From JAICUY01 sp035708065 (GTDB taxonomy: Bacteria; Chloroflexota; Limnocylindria; QHBO01): DNA of 26,214 bases. A program made the position numbers and the translations under genes. The notes beneath the pieces were generated by a model. The model searched no databases. It was not told the DNA's origin and worked only from the letters and a program-made list of their open reading frames with translations. The DNA lies in NCBI GenBank assembly GCA_035708065.1, contig DASSTC010000070.1, positions 1-26,214 on the forward strand. Reading direction: 5' to 3'. Positions 24,701 through 26,214 of the stretch are shown here, piece by piece (within the stretch, counting starts at the first letter, position 1; the number at the start of each line of letters is the position of its first letter).

Positions 24701-25132
24701 GATCTGCGCCTCGTCGAATGGCTTCGGGTGACGGACGTATGCGCCAAGCGCACCGAGCGCCTCGCCGTCGGCAACGAGCGGGGCGACCGCCATGGCGCGC
24801 ATATGCGCCTTGCGCGCGATGCTGTCCGCGCCGTCGGCATGCTGGAAGCCGCGGTCGCCCAGGTAGTCGGAGGTGGCGACCACCCGGCCGCGTGACACCG
24901 CGGTCCCGAACATCCCCTTGCCGACCGGCAGCTCGAGCTCGCGGATCAGCTTGGCGGCGACCGGATCACCGATGCCCGCGTCGGTCGCGCAGCGCAGCAC
25001 GCCCGACTCGGCGTCGAGCAGGTAGATCATCGCGCCGTCCGCGTGCAGCAGCCGCGTCGCCTCCTCGACGGCGTGCTGCAGCGGGCCGACGAGCGGCGAA
25101 GCGACCGTTGAGCTCGGGGTGTCGATGGCCAT
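21773..25132 (-). CDS. Sensor histidine kinase, (GAF-PAS)x3-HisKA_3-HATPase
   Basis: A 1119-residue soluble kinase of the NarX/DegS class. Three alternating sensor pairs are visible: GAF ~12-163, PAS ~170-285 (YRYLVEHSPDVVWATD ... GSIRDITE); GAF ~308-470, PAS ~478-595 (HLVDNSPDIVWSID ... GSVRDVTE); GAF ~617-770, PAS ~780-895 (YLVDNSPDMIWAVD ... GAVRDIGE). They are joined by helices ending in ARLYEDL.(D/E)SERRYR. The HisKA_3 dimerisation helix has H924 (ARELHDSVTQALFSM). The ATPase has N1036 (EALHNVVKHANA), DDGTGF (1063) and GHLGLHGM (1076). No membrane segment. The ATG at 25,132 has no Shine-Dalgarno sequence but follows TATCCT by nine bases. It is followed at once by the receiver-only gene, its probable partner. 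The PAS ligands cannot be predicted from what I see. Confidence 0.92.
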   Translation of the reverse strand: MAIDTPSSTVASPLVGPLQHAVEEATRLLHADGAMIYLLDAESGVLRCATDAGIGDPVAAKLIRELELPVGKGMFGTAVSRGRVVATSDYLGDRGFQHADGADSIARKAHMRAMAVAPLVADGEALGALGAYVRHPKPFDEAQIGLLKALAEHAAVTLANQRLMQELAESEERYRYLVEHSPDVVWATDRAGNFSYLSETLLPLSGYRPEELIGRHWSTIVAPEDRETFQASWRVAQGESGEQRHRYRLLHRDGRLIPVELRGREAVIAGKSIGAHGSIRDITEVDRLERDLRRQTEELAVQVEAGRSLAEIAAQLTTMRGADAILQRTVDEAARLLQADAARIDLAERGSTVLHWRFVNTGAEQRFPQDDGDNVVNVDEGLSGRAVKDARVVWTGDYLEDRSFHHGGSADAYVAKYGLRSVMAAPLFGEGQTLGTLTVSALRPDAFGESDANLLGALATQAAIAVSNARLYEDLRDSERRYRHLVDNSPDIVWSIDAKGRLTFLSDSLERRTGWKPQDLLGRPFQVLADDSMLPVTEAAFAAVRERPDEEQRLRVTLPLADGHRAPVEITMMGVLVDGKFAGAHGSVRDVTEQARLETSLRDQSKQLERQLESQKRLLEINQGLLSMLDPSDVFESIASALKQVVDYDNLSIYRVDRDARVLHPVLSLDRHADEVMRFDIPFGAGMINWVVEHCEPLLANDAIHDPRAIQIPGTASEPEAVAIVPLRSESEVIGALNISRVGGEEVYFTPQDFELVQLFAAQAAIAVTNARLYEDLQESERRYRYLVDNSPDMIWAVDEEGRFTFVSDSVRQLTGYDPAEVIGAHWERLAAPESVGVAQERWERMRAEPLVEQQMRIDMLRSDGSRIPVEVNMMASVADGRFAGAHGAVRDIGERERLERDLRRQAAELAASGERANLARELHDSVTQALFSMGLTARSLELLLDSDPQAARQKLQDLRDLQKDALAEMRTLIFELRPASLEQDGLAQAIRTHAASVEGRTGLAVEVSCPTDDFERPSLDVEEALYRIAQEALHNVVKHANARSVRIALGRDRNRIRLSVEDDGTGFDPERVPRGHLGLHGMRQRADAIGGTMGITSTLGHGTRIEVEVPLPTTTSAE

Positions 25133-25141
25133 CGCCCGGGC

Positions 25142-25147
25142 AGGATA
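25142..25147 (-). promoter_or_regulatory. Candidate -10 box of a leaderless promoter (second kinase)
   Basis: TATCCT on the minus strand ends nine bases before the ATG at 25,132. The gap is the palindrome-containing GCCCGGGCG and has no Shine-Dalgarno match. A poor TTTCCG lies 17 bases further upstream. Confidence 0.35.
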
Positions 25148-25345
25148 CGCGATCGATCTTCGAGCGGAAAACGGCCGATTTCGGAGGGTCGTCTACGTCA
25201 TCTGCCGCAGGTTCTGCCTGCGTCGCTTGCCGCGTCGAACGTCCGCCGCGTGCCCGATTCGGTCGCCGGGCCCCGTCCGCAGACTCGTCACCAACGACGA
25301 CGCCGATGGACGGCGCCGGCACCGCACTCATCAAGGAGGTTCGCA

Positions 25346-25786
25346 GTGAACACTGCAGCAACGAAGAGCCGAGCGACCGGCGCCCTGCTCACCGCGGCCA
25401 TCGTTGGCCTGACCCTGTCGACGGCGTACATCCACTCCACGCTGGGTGGGCTGCTGTTCACCCTGAACGCGATCGGCTACGTGGTTGCTGCCGTCGCGAT
25501 CGTGGTCGGTGCCGCCGCCCCGCATCCGTTCATCGCCCGCTTCAGCTGGCTGCCGCGGATCGGCCTGATGGGCTACGCGATGGTCACCATCGTCGGCTGG
25601 GCGATCCAGGGTCCGTACTACTCGACGGCCTACATCGCCAAGGCGATCGAGGTCGGCCTGATCACCCTGCTGGTCCTCGACAGCGTGCGCGTCTACGGCA
25701 GCCCGATGGCCATGGTGCGAGCCGCGTTCGCATCGGTCTTCCCCCGGCGGGCCGAGGCAGGGCCCGAGGCGGTCGCCCAGGCCTGA
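25346..25786 (+). CDS. Four-helix integral membrane protein, unknown function
   Basis: A 146-residue protein with four predicted membrane helices (about residues 11-31, 35-58, 67-90 and 96-117) and a short charged tail (PRRAEAGPEAVAQA). The GTG at 25,346 has an ideal ribosome-binding site (AAGGAGG, six bases upstream), so the start is well supported. Polar residues fall at helix starts and turns (YIHSTLGG, IQGPYYSTAYIAKAIE), but no transport, haem or enzyme motif is recognisable. It is divergent from the second kinase across a 213-base spacer and is followed by a strong terminator, so it is probably a single-gene transcript. A functional link with the kinase is only suggested by position. Confidence 0.85.
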   Translation: MNTAATKSRATGALLTAAIVGLTLSTAYIHSTLGGLLFTLNAIGYVVAAVAIVVGAAAPHPFIARFSWLPRIGLMGYAMVTIVGWAIQGPYYSTAYIAKAIEVGLITLLVLDSVRVYGSPMAMVRAAFASVFPRRAEAGPEAVAQA

Positions 25787-25806
25787 ACTCCACTCCCCTC
25801 TCCTCC

Positions 25807-25838
25807 AACGGCGGGTCCGCAAGGGCCCGCCGTTTCTC
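25807..25838 (+). terminator. Intrinsic terminator of the four-helix membrane protein gene
   Basis: Stem AACGGCGGG (25,807-25,815) with CCCGCCGTT (25,826-25,834), extended by T-G and two C-G pairs to a GCAA tetraloop (25,819-25,822), giving about 12 pairs. A short pyrimidine tract (TTCTCC) follows. It lies 20 bases after the stop codon. Confidence 0.85.
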
Positions 25839-25840
25839 CG

Positions 25841-25869
25841 TGTTCGCGTCGTTGCGCGTCCTTCGCGTC
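25841..25869. repeat. Degenerate 9-10-base tandem repeats
   Basis: TGTTCGCGTC, GTTGCGCGTC and CTTCGCGTC follow one another directly after the terminator. They resemble the TTCGTGTC-type short tandem repeats found between genes in many unrelated bacterial genomes, in a GC-rich form. Confidence 0.5.
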
Positions 25870-25881
25870 GGTGCGCCGCTC

Positions 25882-25949
25882 CGTCGCCAGATTCCACTCA
25901 CCCGAGGCGTAACCCGCTCGGACGCTTCGATCGTCGTCAGATTCCGCTC
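25882..25949. repeat. Pair of 18-base direct repeats, 50 bases apart
   Basis: CGTCGCCAGATTCCACTC (25,882-25,899) and CGTCGTCAGATTCCGCTC (25,932-25,949) differ at two positions. A third copy of the core lies inverted at 26,111-26,125 (complement CGTTGTCAGATTCCC). Confidence 0.6.
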
Positions 25950-26214
25950 TGGCAGGAGTTGGGCACGCGAATCGCAGGCGCGCTAACACCGTCGCCGGCA
26001 GCCACGCTCCGGCCGCGCACCGGCGGCGCACCGGCGGCGCTCCGCCCGCGCTCAGCGACTCCGCGGCCGAGCCCCGAGCGACCGTCCGAACCGCCTACCT
26101 CCGCGCCGGCGGGAATCTGACAACGCCGCGCCGGAAGCGCGCGCGTTGACGACGCATCCGGGCGTTCGGACCGGTCAGGCCGATGGCCGGCGGGCTGAGA
26201 CCAGTTTGTGCTCC

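Larger units (their letters stand above)
25787..26214. other. Gene-free right end of the window
   Basis: 428 bases with no convincing coding sequence on either strand. It holds the terminator and the short repeats listed separately, plus a doubled GCACCGGCG at about 26,017-26,035. Nothing else is recognisable; a gene may begin beyond the edge. Confidence 0.5.

Noticed and set aside
25206..25221. CGCAGG/CCTGCG dyad in the spacer upstream of the four-helix membrane gene
   Set aside because: Six-base arms are too short to call an operator in sequence this GC-rich.

Overview
The window is dense, high-GC bacterial chromosome with many GTG starts and frequent 4-base (ATGA/GTGA) gene overlaps. A fused actinobacterial-type 2-oxoglutarate dehydrogenase (Kgd/OdhA), very large multi-GAF histidine kinases and probable leaderless promoters point to Actinomycetota or, more likely in my view, a high-GC Chloroflexota lineage (Limnocylindria/Ellin6529-like). 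That placement is an inference; there is no rRNA, tRNA, CRISPR array, insertion sequence or phage gene in the window.

Region 1 (1-12,527). After a 5'-truncated ORF, a long minus-strand run is transcribed from about 12,540 down to 325: an MBL-fold hydrolase, an FAD aromatic-hydroxylase-type monooxygenase, a 2335-residue hybrid histidine kinase with ten GAF domains, a stand-alone HPt protein, a receiver-class III nucleotide cyclase, and an MFS transporter. Kinase, HPt and cyclase genes overlap. Together they look like a complete phosphorelay (His-Asp-His-Asp) ending in a cyclase domain, possibly tied to an oxidative/aromatic metabolic pair and a transporter. This is the best candidate for an undescribed system here. 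The cyclase has unusual substitutions at substrate-specificity and transition-state positions.

Region 2 (12,661-15,683). This holds an unknown 125-residue protein, a PLP threonine/serine dehydratase-like enzyme, and a HesB/IscA-fold protein lacking the usual cysteines. A 313-base convergent intergenic stretch with a nested palindrome follows. Then comes a minus-strand operon of two small membrane proteins and a cupredoxin lipoprotein, behind a clear sigma70-type promoter.

Region 3 (15,854-21,314). This holds kgd, an inverted-repeat-rich spacer, a GNAT acetyltransferase and threonine synthase (thrC), the last two overlapping by GTGA.

Region 4 (21,311-26,214). A (GAF-PAS)x3 NarL-type histidine kinase and a receiver-only protein lie on the minus strand. 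Divergent to them is a four-helix membrane protein ended by a strong intrinsic terminator. The last 428 bases hold no gene but several short repeats.
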